Positions 47,763-58,512 are shown, counted from the first letter of the stretch. The stretch is DNA of 64,000 nt from Dysidea avara (GCF_963678975.1 NC_089276.1:17241272-17305271); one strand, 5' to 3'. Numbers and translations: made by a program. The notes: generated from the sequence alone by a model not told the origin.

Positions 47763-48421
47763 CTTAGAACTAGTTGAGATAGCTGTAGTGGTAGACTTGT
47801 CTGGGACTGCTGTAGTTGTAGGCATAGCTGTAGAGGTAGAGTTCACTGGGATGGTCGTAGTTTTAGCTATACTGGTGGTAGAATTTACTGGGATGGTAGT
47901 AGTGGTAGAATTGATCAGGATACCAGTAGTGACATGGCCATAAGCATCACACTGTAATTTTTATGGTTACAATAGCAATAATGTGAATGATCATAATTAT
48001 GAATACCTTTGATTTCTCTTGCACATCCATTTCAACATTATCTGTCTAAATAACGAAAATAAAATTGGTTGAGTGAAGTTGAATTCTAGAGCATGTATAC
48101 TGTGTGCATATTAGCTACTATACATAAAGTTGGCAATGGTTATGAAGGGGTAGACTGGCTTGTATAACAATTACGCATACCTTGAGAAGTTTACGTTTTC
48201 TCTTCCTAGGATTTTGTTGCCTTGCCACATTGTCATCATCTGAAAATTGAAGTTTTCTTTTACATTTACTGATGCCTGTTGGTAAATCCAATATTAATGC
48301 AACATGTTCCTTTCCTAGGTAAGGTGATACTTAATGCATGCATCATAATACCACACATTTACCTTGCGATGCTTCACAGCTAACACTTTTGTCGAAAGCA
48401 GGAATTTTGGATATGGGCTTA
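47763..48421 (-). CDS. Linker exons: basic and Thr-rich segments
   Basis: Exons 48,363-48,421, 48,181-48,275, 48,007-48,045 and 47,763-47,951. They encode KRKLQFSDDDN, then RQQNPRKRKRKLLK (likely nuclear localisation), TDNVEMDVQEKSK and repeats of the TTTIPVNSTT type. Low-complexity linker between GPY/F and protease. The first of these exons does not match the phase left by the exon at 48,870-49,389, so its border or that exon needs correction. Confidence 0.65.
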
Positions 48422-48869
48422 CTACATGATGTACAAACAATGGGGGTATAAACATATTCTCAATATTCCATTATCTCAGCATACATACATACATATGCCA
48501 GTTCAATCACAAAAGTATTCAGACAAGATGAATTGAAGCTTACACTTGAAGAATATTAAAATTTACAGGAACTTTTCAGGAGCTGTTCAGGAAAGTCTAT
48601 ATAGGAAATTCTGCGCTGTACTGAAACTTTCTTGTTCAGGAAATTTTAAAATTCTTTGAGTGTTATATTCACAAAATTATACAGAACTTCAGTCAAGTAC
48701 TCTAATCATATTATACTAAAAAGTACAGCTGGCATCAAAATAGAGCAGTTATAATTAGTTGTACATGCTCCAATATTTAAGGGCTGAATAATTGAAGTCC
48801 TACTATGTATACCCCCAGATTAAGTTATCACTACATAATTATATATATGCACACTGCAAAATCGTGTAC

Positions 48870-49389
48870 CTTTAGAACACACCGCTGGAAATTGTACAAT
48901 AGGTGATAGGAGCTTTCTATCTTTAAAGAACACTGGGAGAAATCCACCTGGTTTAATAGGTGAGCTAGCATCTGCTGGTTCATTGTAATTTCTGCCCACT
49001 TCATACAAAGAGTGATCCAGTGAGAGCCCATGTTGGTCAATAAATCCAATATTTCCTTGAGATATAGTATTGTGAATGATAGAATACGAGCCATCATGAT
49101 TTCCTCGAGCTCCTTGCATTAAACTTCTAGAGCAGATAGAATTGTCCTTTCTCCCCACTTCATAGAAAGAGCGATCTAGGGAGAGGCTGTGTTGGTCAAT
49201 AAATCCAATATTTCCTTGAGATATAGTATTGTGAATGATAGAATACGAGCCATCATGGTTTCCTCGAGCTCCTTGCACTGACTTTCCAGAGCAGACAGAA
49301 TTACTGTTTACAGATTGATTGTCAGATTGAGATTGGTTACTGTCACGATTCTTTAAAGAGCTGTCACTGTCTTGTTCGGAATCCGGTCC
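48870..49389 (-). CDS. Linker exon with a 53-residue tandem duplication
   Basis: The exon encodes a Ser/Asn/Gln-rich start (DSEQDSDSSLKNRDSNQSQS), then two copies of a 53-residue unit containing GARGNHDGSYSIIHNTI and GFIDQHSLSLDRSFYEVG / GFIDQHGLSLDHSLYEVG. The DNA repeat is 159 bp (CCTCGAGCTCCTTG at 49,262 and 49,103). High identity of the copies implies a recent event. Unit function unknown; I recognise no family. Confidence 0.85.
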
Positions 49390-49450
49390 CTATATACATA
49401 CATGCACATTAAACAAAAAGTATGCACAACCCTATATTATAGCAACTTAC

Positions 49451-50661
49451 ATAATGTATAGGAGATAAGTACTGCTTAAGGTGGGCACCGTTTATCCTAG
49501 TGATCTCATATGAACTATCTGCTGCCTTCAAAGAGTACAGTCCTCGACCCAAGCATTTGGTAATGGTGTAGGGACCTCTCCACTTGTAATCTAACTTTCC
49601 TCCCTTCCTTTTCTTTCGATTAAAATCTTTTACCAACATGTTAGCTCCAACTGAGTAACAACCTATGCAAACAAGTGAAGCAAAATGGATCATCTAGAAT
49701 GCAACAATTGTAGCCCACCTGGTTTAAAATGTCTTTTATCATATTGCAATTTCTGCTTCAGCTGTGCTTTTGCTATGTTATCCTTAGCTGCTTCAAGCAC
49801 CATTTCATGCACTTCTCTTGCTTCATCGAAAGGGTAATCTCCAGCTTTATTGTAGTCATCTAAAAGTACTTCTGTATCCTTCTTTTCTACATCAATATCA
49901 ATTGGAAGCAACGGCTTCCTTCCAAACATCAACTCGAATGGTGTATAATTAGTTGAGTCATGCCGTGCAGTATTGTATGCGAAAACGCATGTGTCAAGGT
50001 ACGCTTCCCAGGAATTTTTTTTTCCTCTACTAACTTTACAAGCATGCTTTGCAGAGTTTGATTAAATCTTTCATCCAGACCATTTGCCTATTATTATATA
50101 GACAAATAAACATAGCTAACTACATGAATGGAGTTACCTGTGGATGATAAGCTGTCGTTAAAAGGTGTTTAATGTTCAACTTCCTCATCAGATCAGAATT
50201 TAATTTGTTATTAAATTCTGACCCTAGATCACTTGTTACAAGCTTGGGAATACCCATTCTCATACATGTATAAAACCAGACAAAATAATACATGCAAACT
50301 GTACATAAAACAAATACATATTGAGCATATTACCTATTATATTGCACGTATGTATACCTTAAACAAGCAGCTGCAAACTTCAACAGCACTTTTATTAGGT
50401 GTTGCAAATGCTTCAACCCACTTTGTACAATAGTCACTGGTAGTCAAGATATATCTATTTCCTATAAAATAATGTGCCATGTAACTACACAGCTATTATA
50501 AATAAGCAGCCGGCTGTACCTGCAGGGGATTTATAAGCAATAGGTCCTATAAAGTCAATTCCTATATGGTGCCATGGTGACTTCACTGGTACTGGATACA
50601 TCTTTGGAGATACAATATCTAGCTTCCTGTTCATTCTTTGGCAAACATCACATCGTTTCAC
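49451..50661 (-). CDS. Integrase catalytic core and GPY/F exons
   Basis: Exons 50,520-50,661, 50,358-50,461, 50,138 to about 50,270, 49,719-50,087 and 49,451-49,662. Visible residues: first Asp in IGIDFIGP, second Asp in TSDLGSEF, Glu in LDERFNQ (D, D, E order of rve integrases), TPFELMFGRKPLLPIDIDVE, and the C-terminal GPYTITKCLGRGLYSL with INGAHLKQYLSP. In exon 49,719-50,087 the frame changes at a run of nine A (minus strand, near 50,018-50,026): before it LQSMLVKLVEE, after it SWEAYLDTCVFAYNTARHD. Ten A would restore it. Confidence 0.87.
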
Positions 50662-51442
50662 CTATAATAATACAAGTTTGACTGGCTTTGTAAGATACTG
50701 AAGACTGATTCCATGATTTCTAGATATACAAGTTCAAGATATAGCTAGCTATCTGCATACATATACACTGCATGTAGTCCACTATACATACACTTTTACT
50801 GTATCATGTGCATAATAGAGATTGCCTATATATGTTTAAAATCCTGATAGAATACACAGCTTAACAGCTACAACCTTATAATAATCAACCATAATGCAAC
50901 CACTAAAGAAGCTTTATAAGTAAATTTGGAATGAGTTGTTGTATATTATCATCATTAAGCACATCATATGGCACAAATGCTATGTGTGAGATATTTCAAG
51001 TAGGTACTATAGGCTTTGAATGGATAATTATAGTTATTGTGAAGCGGTTTAACATGCTAATTTGTTAGACTCTTGTTTCAGCAATCAAAATATTGTACCC
51101 TATAGTATTAGAAGTAGCTAAATGGGTACTCACCACCTCTTCTATATCCTTTGTCATGCCATACCACGTGAACCTTTCTGTTACCCTTGACATAGTTTTC
51201 TTATAGCCCAAATGGCCAGATGTAACATCACTGTGACAAGCTTTGATGATTCTTTGCTGCTCTTCTGTATTTCTAATGTACCTCACTTGAACATCACTCT
51301 ATATAGTATACATAAACATGTGAAAAAATAGTATAGCTGTTTCATTAATAAATTCACTGTATAGCTATATACTGCACATGCATGCACAATAGCTATTATG
51401 ATCTATAATATCTCGCTACACTGTGAGCTAACTGTTTAATTA

Positions 51443-52519
51443 CAGGAGCGGATCCAGAAGGGGGGCTATGGGGGCTGAAGCCCTCCTTCACTTTTAAATT
51501 GTACTTGATCAGGACCACAATGAATTTTTTTGTCTTAGCATAATAGTGTCACTAATAATAAAAATACACCTTAGAACTATCTTTCCAAGGCATTATCATC
51601 GGATTTGTGTTAAATATTATGCAACAAGGGCCTGAATCAGCCATTGGCAGTGCACAAGATTGAGATACTCTAATAGAGCAGTCACATAACTACTCTAATA
51701 GAACATGCATTCAGCAGAAACATAAAAGTTGGTTCTGTTATGGAATTTATTCAAATCTATAAGATGTACCTACACATAATGAAGTGCATTGGTCTATTTC
51801 AAAAGCCTTCAATAACTAGTATAGTATAATTGCCGTATAAATAGAAATATACCTTAAGTGGACACATGTACCACAGAAAATGCTCTCAGATTCTATCTCA
51901 AATCTCAAAATTTTCCAGTAGGGCTGGGCATGCTACAAGACCTTTCTGATAGTCTGTGCTATAGCTAATGATTATAAAATCTTTTAAATTACAAATACCT
52001 ATAATCGGCTATAATAATACAACCCCTACCTTTGAAGTACCAGACAAGTCTATTTCAGTTCTACAAAGCTATAGGGCAGATAAAGGGAAAAAATATTGCC
52101 CTGCATATATAGGATGGAAGATTTATGCACCCTCTTACATTGTCTAAAATTTATGATATATAAGTAAGCATTATATGCTGAAATCAGTGTTACCAAATTG
52201 CAGTGTTTTGGCATGTATTTTTCAAAATTTTCCTGTGGGAGGCATGCCTCCAGATGATGCACCCTCTTACAATATCCAAATTTTAACAAAAGGTATAGGA
52301 TATAATGATATAATTAAAAGGACACTGAAATAGTTACAAACATGCATGCAGAAAGGATTTTATGCAATGTTACCAAATTGCAGTATTATGGCATCTATTT
52401 TTCAAATTTTCCTGGGGGGGGGGGGGGGGGGCATGTCCCCAGCTCCAGCATGCGAGTGTCATCAGACAAATACTTCAAGTTAGCTCCCCTCCTTTATAAA
52501 TCCTATAGGTCCGCCTCTG
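51443..52519. mobile_element. hAT-like element in Ginger1 intron 1
   Basis: Ends CAGGAGCGGATCCAG and, inverted, CAGAGGCGGACCTATAG, flanked by the 5-bp duplication AATTA (51,438-51,442 and 52,520-52,524). It ends only 11 bp from the exon-1 donor at 52,530. Interior non-coding, with a run of 15 G at 52,415 and two copies of the 18-bp motif near 51,665 and 51,695. Confidence 0.65.
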
Positions 52520-52746
52520 AATTAACTAACCGTTCCTTTCCTTTTCTTATTTAAGTACATCTCTCCATCAATGATAGTAAACTTTGAGGCTTTCTTCCTG
52601 ATGATTCTTTTACAGTTCTCAGAAGTTCCGTCCGCATAACATTTCTCTGTGACGTAGAGGTAAACTTTATCCAAGAGCTCTTCTTCGCCAGTATCCGCCA
52701 TTATGTCATCACCTTAGAGCCAGCTCGCGAGATAGAATATTAGCTA

Positions 52747-52997
52747 CACAGTAAAAATAAACTAGTGAACGTCACTACTAAATGTAGTGAACGTCACTAC
52801 TAATGTCTGCCACAATGCTCACTATTTTTGTGTAGTGACGTTCACTACTAATTTTGTAGTGAATGTCACTACATTGACAACCAAGTAGTGACGTTCACTG
52901 CAAAAAGTAGTGACGTTCACTACAAAAAGTAGTGAACGTCACTACTAAAAGTAGTGAGTATTGTGGCAGAGCAATTCACTACTAAATTTTTACAGTG
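52747..52997. mobile_element. TA-flanked palindromic MITE with GTGAACGTCAC units
   Basis: 251 bp between TA dinucleotides. Ends CACAGTAAAAAT and CACTGTAAAAAT, resembling mariner/Tc1-type MITEs. The interior repeats TAGTGAACGTCACTA about eight times, itself a palindrome. It sits 46 bp upstream of the Ginger1 start codon, within the likely promoter region. Confidence 0.75.
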
Positions 52998-53239
52998 TAG
53001 CTATATAGAGTCCGCTCTCTTCGCTGAGTATACGTTGCAGCTAAAAGGAAATGCCGGCCACTTCGCTAGAATTTCGCTGAACACGTGTGCACATACTGCA
53101 CCATAGTGCACTTTTTTTATCTCGAGAAATAGCTAACTATCATTCCTCAAAAGGCATCAAAGTGAGCATCAAAGCAAGCATCAAAGCTATGGACATCGAG
53201 TCAAGTGTGTGCCGACTGTTATAGCTACATTTGGCCAGC

Positions 53240-53385
53240 GAATTTGCATTTAACCCAGCCCGGACCAGTTTTGGTCAGGGCGGACCAATTTTGGATGCCA
53301 AAACTGGTCCGGACGGACCAAATTACGTCAACCAAAATTGGTCCGGCCGGACCGATTTTTTCCCCGGACCGATTTTGGCGTTACA
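53240..53385. repeat. Ginger1-like right terminal inverted repeat
   Basis: Complementary to 43,878-44,035 in word order, ending CGATTTTGGCGTTACA. The inner part has GGACCAGTTTTGGTCAGGGC. Confidence 0.88.
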
Positions 53386-54651
53386 ACTCTCCAAATATAT
53401 GCAGATATTTGGCTTACTCCTTATTGACTGTGAATTACAAAGTTCCAAAGTCACCTCTGTTGTACAATCTTAAATTCTGCCACATGTGAAACTTGTGCAA
53501 ATCAAATAGTCACCTATATCGAATCCAAAGCTATTTTTTATGAACATTGAGAGCATCAGTTACCCTTCAATAGTAAATAGATACATGCACCTTAATTTTT
53601 GCCCAAATATATAGGCTTCTCTGACAATAGCAGCCTAGCTACTGCACCCAGCATACATACACACAATTCAAATCCATTTAAATGGGGTTTTGACTATCCC
53701 CTGTCTTAAAAATGTCAAAAGTTTCTCTGCAAAATGTCCAGGACATTAGCCAGATCGAAATACTCTAATAGGGCAGTCAATTACCCTAATATAATGGTCA
53801 GCCAATGTATTATCACATGTAATCAGTATTTAAGCATTGTGATCAACTAAATTCACATATTACCAGTCTTATTGAAGTGAATATACCTGAGAATGGCCCT
53901 TAGATTTCTAACTGTTCCAATTGTATAATACGTGACTGTTCTATTAGAGTGTTTCGATCTGGCTAATGTCCTGGACATTTTGGAGAGAAACTTTAGATAT
54001 TTTTAAGATAGGGGATAGTCAAAACCCCATTTAAGTGGATTTGAATTGTGTGTATGTGTGCTGGGTGCAGTAGCTAGGCTGCTATTGTCAGAGAATCCTA
54101 AATGCAATGTAGCTATTTGGGTAAAAATCAAGGTTCGGTAATCGTGCATGTACAGTATATATTTACTATTGAAGGGTAACCGATGCTCTCAGTGTTCATA
54201 AAAAATAGCTTTGGATTCGATATAGGTGACTATTTGATTTGCACGAGCTTCACATGCAACCGAATTTAAGATTGCACGACAGAGGTGACTTTGGAACTTT
54301 GTAATTCACAGCCAATAAGGAGTAAGCCAAATATCTGCATAAATTTGGAAAGTATAAGAGTTGCTCTTTCATATCAAGCACAAAAAGACTTGATCGGCTT
54401 CAAGCATTACAAGCAGTGCCACTTGACCGATAATACATATTTTTGTCTGAGAATTGAGAACATTCGGACAGGTCACTTTTGGAGCTCCTGCAGCCAGACG
54501 AAGAAAGCTGCAGGTCTGAAATTTTGCATACAAGAGTTTATGGCCTAGACCTCTCCAAAAGCATAGCAAGAGCAAAAGTTTTCTTTGCAGGTTTAAAGAA
54601 AAATTGCGTCTGAACCGATGGTGGTCAAACATTGGTGGCTTACTCTATCCA

Positions 54652-55788
54652 GGTTTTTATTGTTAGTCCCTTCCTTCACTAAGTAAGAGGGGTTAAAAAA
54701 TTTACAGAATTTTTTCAATAATAAGCAAGTATTTCACCCAATGTATTCAATGCTTTATACTGTTAATTTAGGCTTGTGCGATTATGTCCCTTTATACAGA
54801 TCCGGTCACAAATAGGAATATACTCACAAAAGCACCAATATTATGTATTTTACAACATGATTTTTGCTGTTCTACCTGCCTGCTGACTTGCCTCACCACA
54901 GTCAAAGAGCTAGTAACTAAATCATGCATTGTATACCCTTAACAATCCAAGTTGGGAATATGTCGTTTGGGGTTCTAACAAATGTCCATTCTTTGCGGTT
55001 TTCCTTATCTCTTATTTACAATTCTTTTCATCACCACCTCTTCTTCATGTGAGGAACCATACTGAGGCATGAACTCTTACTTTCCTTGTAGATGCATAAT
55101 ACAGACAGTACAAAGAATTATTTGACTATATTTTCATTAAAGGTAGTGGTAGCTGAACATATTCTATATCACTACAAAAGTTTAACATTGTTATCGTGTC
55201 CCTAAACAACTTTTCAACTTTACCTGAGACCAGGCTACTATGAACAACTAGATTGAATACCCTATTAAAGCAGCCACCCTAATACAGCAGTCATGGAAGT
55301 GATCAAGGTAAAAGTTAAATACTTTTGTGTGCTTTGAGACTGACAATGCTTTAGCTTGACTAGAGAACTTTCTCAGTGGATTAAATGGTAAAGTTGTATT
55401 GAACAACACTCATTAAGGATTGAATACTTTGTTACAATACTTCAACGATATTCCTAACTGATACTGATTGGCTAAATCAAGTTACACGGTACATAACCTA
55501 CAAGGATAATGCTTTTAAGCTGAACAACAGATAAATTAATACTTCCAAGCTGGGAACATACAACAAGTTAAAACTGTTGCTAAAAGACTAATGAGAGTTT
55601 GATGGTGAAGTTCATGCAATACAATAAGCAACAAATAAGAAACACAACATTCAGTAAACTTAGCACTCTATTAATGCTTTTAATGGATTTAATAATTTAA
55701 CGGGAGACTAGAAAAACTGTTTTTCAGTAGTGTCCTACAAATAGCATATTAAGAAACATACAAAGCTATTACATAACGCACTAAGTAC
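54652..55788 (-). other. End of the giant intron, no feature recognised
   Basis: AT-rich sequence with only short spurious frames. One variant of the 18-bp motif occurs near 55,260 (CCTATTAAAGCAGCCACC). Confidence 0.45.
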
Positions 55789-55997
55789 CTGTTGCTGATC
55801 TTGGTGAAAACTCTGATACTGCTACTTCAATCTCAATCAAGATATTTTTTATTTCATAATATGATAAAGCAATCTTAGTTGTAACAAAATGAGATGCTTC
55901 TAAGTTAGTAAAGTTGTTACTAGTAAAATTAACCAACAGACCTGTGGCAATAACAAAATTGACTAAAATAATGTTCTAAGTTAACCAATATTGTGAC

Positions 55998-56420
55998 CTG
56001 TTGTATCAATAATTTGGCCAATAGCTGTGGTAATGTGTCCTGGTTCAACATCACTTGGAGATGAAGGAATAATAGTAAAGTTTAGGTCAAATGTTTCTAA
56101 TCCTTCTCCAATGTTGTCTTTGATTACTGGTACATCAATTCTAGTACTAGTAGTTTCAGCAATGAAGGTGGCAGTGATAGGAGAAGAAGTGTAGTCCACT
56201 CCATTACCTGATCAGACAACACTAACTAACTAGTCAGTATAGGACACACATCTCTTACCCTCAGCAGATAATGGTGACTGGTCAGATGGTATCACATTTA
56301 CACTTATGTCACTAACAGATGTTCCTCCTTTCAGCAATAACATTACAGGAATCAAACCAAAAGAGTCATCAGTTGGTTCAGAGCCATTGAAATTTTGTTG
56401 AGCAAACTCAATTGTTAATT
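55998..56420 (-). CDS. Calx-beta domain 3 (two exons)
   Basis: The first half, 56,259-56,420, encodes LTIEFAQQNFNGSEPTDDSF and GTSVSDISVNVIPSDQ. The second half, 55,998-56,207, encodes NGVDYTSSPITATFIAETT, IKDNIGEGLETFDLNFTI and IGQIIDTTG. Phase 1-1, 51-bp intron, no lesion. Confidence 0.92.
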
Positions 56421-56468
56421 CTACAAAATTAGAAACATCACACATATAGTTTGCTACCTGTTACTTAC

Positions 56469-56838
56469 TTTCATTATCTATAATTGTTAAAAGAAATGTA
56501 GCATTGGAGACTGTGAGAGTAAAACTTTCATCACCCTCCAATATACTATAGTCATTTATTGGAATATCAAATGGAACACTGATCTGTCCAGCAGTGAACG
56601 TGACAGTATATGGTCCAGAATCATAATCAACACCTCCTCCTGTAATATTATTACTACTATTAACATTTTGTGATGATGTTACTCCACTTACTAGTGGAAG
56701 TATTTGGAGGGTAGGGAGTATCAGTAATTTGTACAGTAATATTAGTTGATGATGGTTTACTGAGAACTAGTACAGGTTGTGCTGGTCCATCACCTTCATC
56801 AACACTGTATGTTGACCGACTGAAGCTCAAATTGATAA
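56469..56838 (-). CDS. Calx-beta domain 2 (two exons)
   Basis: The first half, 56,692-56,838, encodes INLSFSRSTYSVDEGDGPAQ and LVLSKPSSTNITVQITD. The second half, 56,469-56,639, encodes GGVDYDSGPYTVTFTAGQ, ILEGDESFTLTVSNATF and LTIIDNES. Phase 1-1, 52-bp intron, no lesion. It is a close paralogue of domain 1 at 59.5-59.9 kb, which has decayed. Confidence 0.93.
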
Positions 56839-57060
56839 CTACAAAATTATAAGTGCAGAACAGTTCCATGTATTTGGTAGACAGCAAAATGTGTGGAAAA
56901 TGTCAAGTCATTGATATATGCATAGCATAATTTATAGATTGGTGTTTATTTAAGTGGTGTGGTCTGGATGTGATTAATTGAGAACAACAACTAATTTAAT
57001 CCTGATTTGTACACTTTGTTCAATATAACCTTCAACACAGACAACCAATTATGCTATAGT

Positions 57061-57497
57061 TAGGGACCCGCCGATTATGCTCATTATTTTACCTATTATG
57101 CTATGCTGCACTGCTCAAAATTTTGCCTATTATGCTTAAATTAATGCTCAATATTTACCTATTATGCTCAAATTATGCTCAATATTTATATCTCAGTTCC
57201 CATGTTTTTCTAGTACTTTATGGGAAACAGTAAGTTGCTGAAGCACAGCTCTAAATCCTTGCTTGTCAAATTGCATGTCACAGAGGAGATCAATATACTC
57301 TAATAGAACAGTCAGTTGTCTGATTATTCTCTGACTGTTCTATTAGAGTATATCGATCTTTTTCTGTGATATGTATTTTGATAAGCAAGAATTTATGGTA
57401 GTGCACAAGTGTTGTGCCTATTATGCTAGCATTATGCTCAATGCTTTCAGGCACCTATTATGCTCATTATTATGCCAGCATAATCGGCGGGTCCCTA
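57061..57497. mobile_element. hAT-like MITE (437 bp)
   Basis: Flanked by the perfect 8-bp duplication GCTATAGT (57,053-57,060 and 57,498-57,505). Inverted ends TAGGGACCCGCCGATTATGC. The interior repeats TATTATGCT and contains, at 57,290-57,360, an inner palindrome built from the dispersed 18-bp motif. Confidence 0.9.
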
Positions 57498-58329
57498 GCT
57501 ATAGTCATATCTGCAAGTGGAAAATAAAAAAATTTCTATTATTAAATTAATATAAACGTGAACTAGGAATCCAAGCAATAAAAGTAGCGATGAATGATGG
57601 TATTACAGCATAGCTCTGTGAGAAAATTCCTACAATGGCATGTTGTAACAATGATTTTGTTCAATACCAAACAAAGTAAGGATTTTCCCATCAAGCTATG
57701 CTTTTTTCACTACTTTTTATCACTTGAATCCCTATTTCATTTAAAAATTAAATTACTAGTTTATTTGATTTGTTGTTATAGCATACAGCTATACACATGT
57801 GACTGTTCTATTAGGGTGTCTGATGCATTAGAATGTATCGAGACAGCCTTTCACCTACCCAAGGGGCATGTCATTATTCCATTATGTACATTGTGCTAGC
57901 ATTATAAATACAGCTTGACTATTAGTAAGAGGTATAGTCATTATGATCGTGTAAATAGATTGATAAGGTGAATGGTCCCACATTCAATTGTTATTAATCT
58001 GCTAATGGGGGTAGTCTCGATCCAATTGTGCAGTTACAGGTATCTACACAGTTACAGGTATCTACTGTGCATGAGCACTGTAAATAAGTTTGTGACACCT
58101 AATATGCTGCTCAAGGAAAGTAATGATATGGAATATTAATGCCTTGATATAATTTCCATGTATGAAGAAGACGATGACTAGCCTGATTGAAGATAAAAAG
58201 AAAGGCATAGCACAGAGGGCATACACTCGTTGGAACCCCAAAAGGCACATTCTACTGGTGAGTTTGTTATTGTGGTGCAAAATGATGGCCATGTGCTGCT
58301 TTGTTTGGCCTCCAGCCTTGTGACTGTGG

Positions 58330-58512
58330 GCAAACAGGCAGGCAGGGCGGGCAGGCAGGCACGGCAGGCAGGCAGGCAGGCACGGCAGGCAGGCAGGCAG
58401 GCAGGCAGGCACGGCAGGCACGGCAGGCAGGCAGGCACGGCAGGGCAGGCAGGCAGGGCAGGCAGGGCAGGCAGGCAGGGCAGGTAGGGCTGGCTGGGCT
58501 GAGCTGGCTGGC
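58330..58512. repeat. GGCA/GGCAC microsatellite
   Basis: Tandem GGCAGGCAGGCA interrupted by GGCACGGCA and GGGCA. No biological reading beyond slippage-prone DNA. Confidence 0.95.

Larger units (their letters stand above)
45626..52701 (-). pseudogene. Ginger1-like transposase: integrase, Ulp1 protease and PHD finger
   Basis: About 20 exons. ATG at 52,701 (MADTGEEELLDKVYL), stop at 45,626-45,628. Order: N-terminal region (52,531-52,701); H-H-C-C zinc finger (51,134-51,298 with ACHSDVTSGHLGYKK; 50,520-50,661 with RCDVCQRM); DDE core (HHIGIDFIGP, DYCTKWVEAF, VTSDLGSEFNN, ANGLDERFNQTL); GPY/F module (KWRGPYTITKCLGRGLYSL); a duplicated linker; a basic RKRKRK stretch; a Thr-rich linker; Ulp1 protease (NQGTNHWIFV, QYDGCSCGVYCLK); PHD finger. 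The protein should cut and join its own DNA ends; the protease may act on SUMO-like conjugates and the PHD on chromatin (inference). Lesions: A-run frameshift near 50,020, unclear acceptor of the exon at 50,138 to about 50,270, a phase mismatch between the exons at 48,870 and 48,421, and a TTAA element at an exon edge. Confidence 0.88.
43878..53385 (-). mobile_element. Ginger1-like DNA transposon, complete ends
   Basis: A 9508-bp element with 4-bp duplication ACTC (43,874-43,877 and 53,386-53,389). Ends start TGTCACGGAAAAATCGG and TGTAACGCCAAAATCGG and continue about 150 bp with repeated GGTCCGGCCGGACCAA. TGT...ACA ends, a 4-bp duplication, a Gypsy-type integrase with GPY/F and a C-terminal Ulp1 protease are the published hallmarks of Ginger1. 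The ACTC target differs from the CCGG/CCGT preference reported for the group. It carries one multi-exon minus-strand gene (45,626-52,701) and later insertions at 46,013-46,753, 51,443-52,519 and 52,747-52,997. Confidence 0.9.
43623..54651. repeat. Large inverted repeat whose left arm holds the Ginger1-like element
   Basis: Arm A is 43,623-43,877 plus 53,386-53,779. Arm B is 53,934-54,651, inverted. Shared words include GCAGCTTTCTTCGTCTGGC (A) and GCCAGACGAAGAAAGCTGC (B), and AATGTCCAGGACATTAGCC (A) with its complement in B. The spacer is 53,780-53,933. Both inner ends carry the dispersed 18-bp motif. The element predates the Ginger1 insertion. Confidence 0.88.
25059..55941 (-). pseudogene. 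Calx-beta domain 4, halves 30.5 kb apart, with a stop codon
   Basis: The first half, 55,789-55,941, encodes LLVNFTSNNFTNLEASHFV and IEVAVSEFSPRSATG. The second half, 25,059-25,274, encodes GSGIDFNSTQIMVMFPSGE, KLVEGTEMFNISLSIV and ATGVIIDST. Phases match and the alternation of halves demands this pairing. The second half has TAA at 25,090-25,092, between LGHP and IATGV, where the family has a sense codon. If read, it truncates the receptor before GAIN and 7TM. The coordinates span the intron. Confidence 0.75.

Noticed and set aside
49409-52701. Calling the integrase gene a Gypsy LTR retrotransposon
   Set aside because: No LTRs, gag, protease, RT or RNase H are present, the gene has many introns, and the ends are inverted repeats with a 4-bp duplication.
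43623-54651. Reading the large inverted repeat itself as the terminal repeat of the integrase transposon
   Set aside because: The TGT...ACA ends and the ACTC duplication lie inside it, and the other arm shows the uninterrupted site. The transposon therefore entered an older inverted repeat.
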